The notes under the pieces: model-generated
Database searches by the model: none
What the model was told of the DNA's origin: nothing
Seen by the model: only the letters and a program-made list of their open reading frames with translations
Position numbers and translations under genes: made by a program
Assembly: GCF_002934235.1 (NCBI RefSeq)
Contig: NZ_PTIS01000014.1
Coordinates: 17,653 to 81,652 of the forward strand
Length of the DNA: 64,000 bases
Direction of reading: 5' to 3'
Source of the DNA: Clostridium algidicarnis DSM 15099
GTDB taxonomy: Bacteria > Bacillota > Clostridia > Clostridiales > Clostridiaceae
Shown here: piece after piece, positions 63,809-64,000 of the stretch
How positions within the stretch are numbered: position 1 is the first letter of the stretch
How the letters are laid out: every line of letters begins with the position of its first letter

Positions 63809-64000
63809 TTAATTGTAGCTAAGATCTCCAAATCCTTTTAATCCACAAAGTCTTTGTATTACTTTTCTTCCCAAGGTAACCGCAGCTCCACTATAAGGAA
63901 TAGGCGCGGTATGTATCTTATATTCTTTAGATTTCGTACCCTTTTTATTAACCGCGGAAGCGGATAAAGGTATTTCACGAATTACAGTATCTATAACGCC
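63809..64000 (-). CDS. 3' end of an unidentified gene (cut by window edge)
   Basis: The last 63 codons of a minus-strand gene whose frame is open to the window edge. The C-terminal part is soluble, with GAAVTLGRKVIQRLCGLKGF and ending GDLSYN. I do not recognise the family. Codon use fits the neighbours, so a real gene is likely. Confidence 0.55.
   Translation of the reverse strand, partial: GVIDTVIREIPLSASAVNKKGTKSKEYKIHTAPIPYSGAAVTLGRKVIQRLCGLKGFGDLSYN

Overview
The window looks like chromosome of an endospore-forming Clostridium (Clostridium sensu stricto; species not determinable from sequence alone). The evidence is very AT-rich DNA with A/T-ending codons, AGGAGG-type ribosome sites, a complete forespore SpoVA operon, clostridial spore-protein families (DUF1657, YetF-like DUF421, DUF4363) and no tRNA or rRNA genes. 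Most of it is ordinary chromosome with scattered accessory pieces.

Layout. 1-4.2 kb: 3' end of an ABC ATPase gene, a Gfo/Idh/MocA oxidoreductase, an L,D-transpeptidase, dUTPase and a lipoprotein. 4.7-6.9 kb: recQ. 7.0-10.4 kb: two tandem, closely related XRE-TPR regulators, each followed by a short exported-peptide gene; I read these as two RRNPP-type peptide quorum-sensing modules. 10.7-15.3 kb: a Mn/Zn-type ABC transporter operon led by its own DtxR-family regulator and a palindromic operator. 15.5-26.5 kb: small hypothetical genes, a hydroxyacid dehydrogenase, a HAD phosphatase, a CtpE-like P-type ATPase, YtxH and GlsB stress proteins, a phosphatase, gltS and an ABC-2 exporter. 26.8-30.4 kb: class I ribonucleotide reductase behind two NrdR-like boxes 31 bp apart, then a decayed YmaF-like fragment. 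30.4-36.2 kb: a spoVA2-type spore operon containing a 2Duf-like protein, with divergent DUF421/DUF4363 genes. 36.3-40.2 kb: a hydantoinase/carbamoyl-amidase pair with a sigma-54 promoter and a 5'-truncated sigma-54 activator. 40.3-43.8 kb: repeat-rich accessory DNA, an HNH-like protein and purine nucleoside phosphorylase. 43.8-54.1 kb: peptide ABC transporter without ATPases, a frameshifted lipoprotein, an OsmC protein, and a MacB/FtsX-like exporter with a TetR regulator. 54.4-55.3 kb: truncated IS21 transposase. 55.6-62.9 kb: oleate hydratase, then a three-gene MoxR ATPase / beta-propeller / VWA operon. 63.2-64.0 kb: a DUF2871 membrane protein and a gene cut by the window edge.

Two dispersed repeat families cross these boundaries. 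One is a double palindrome built on GCACCTCWGRGGTGC, present six times and always just after a gene, so it probably serves as a mobile-looking transcription terminator. The other is a ~146-bp structured element, present in three full copies, one copy with a clean internal hairpin deletion and one fragment; most lie upstream of, and in sense with, a gene. I could not assign the second family to a known RNA.

The best candidates for undescribed biology are the paired peptide-signalling modules, the MoxR-propeller-VWA operon and the 146-bp element.
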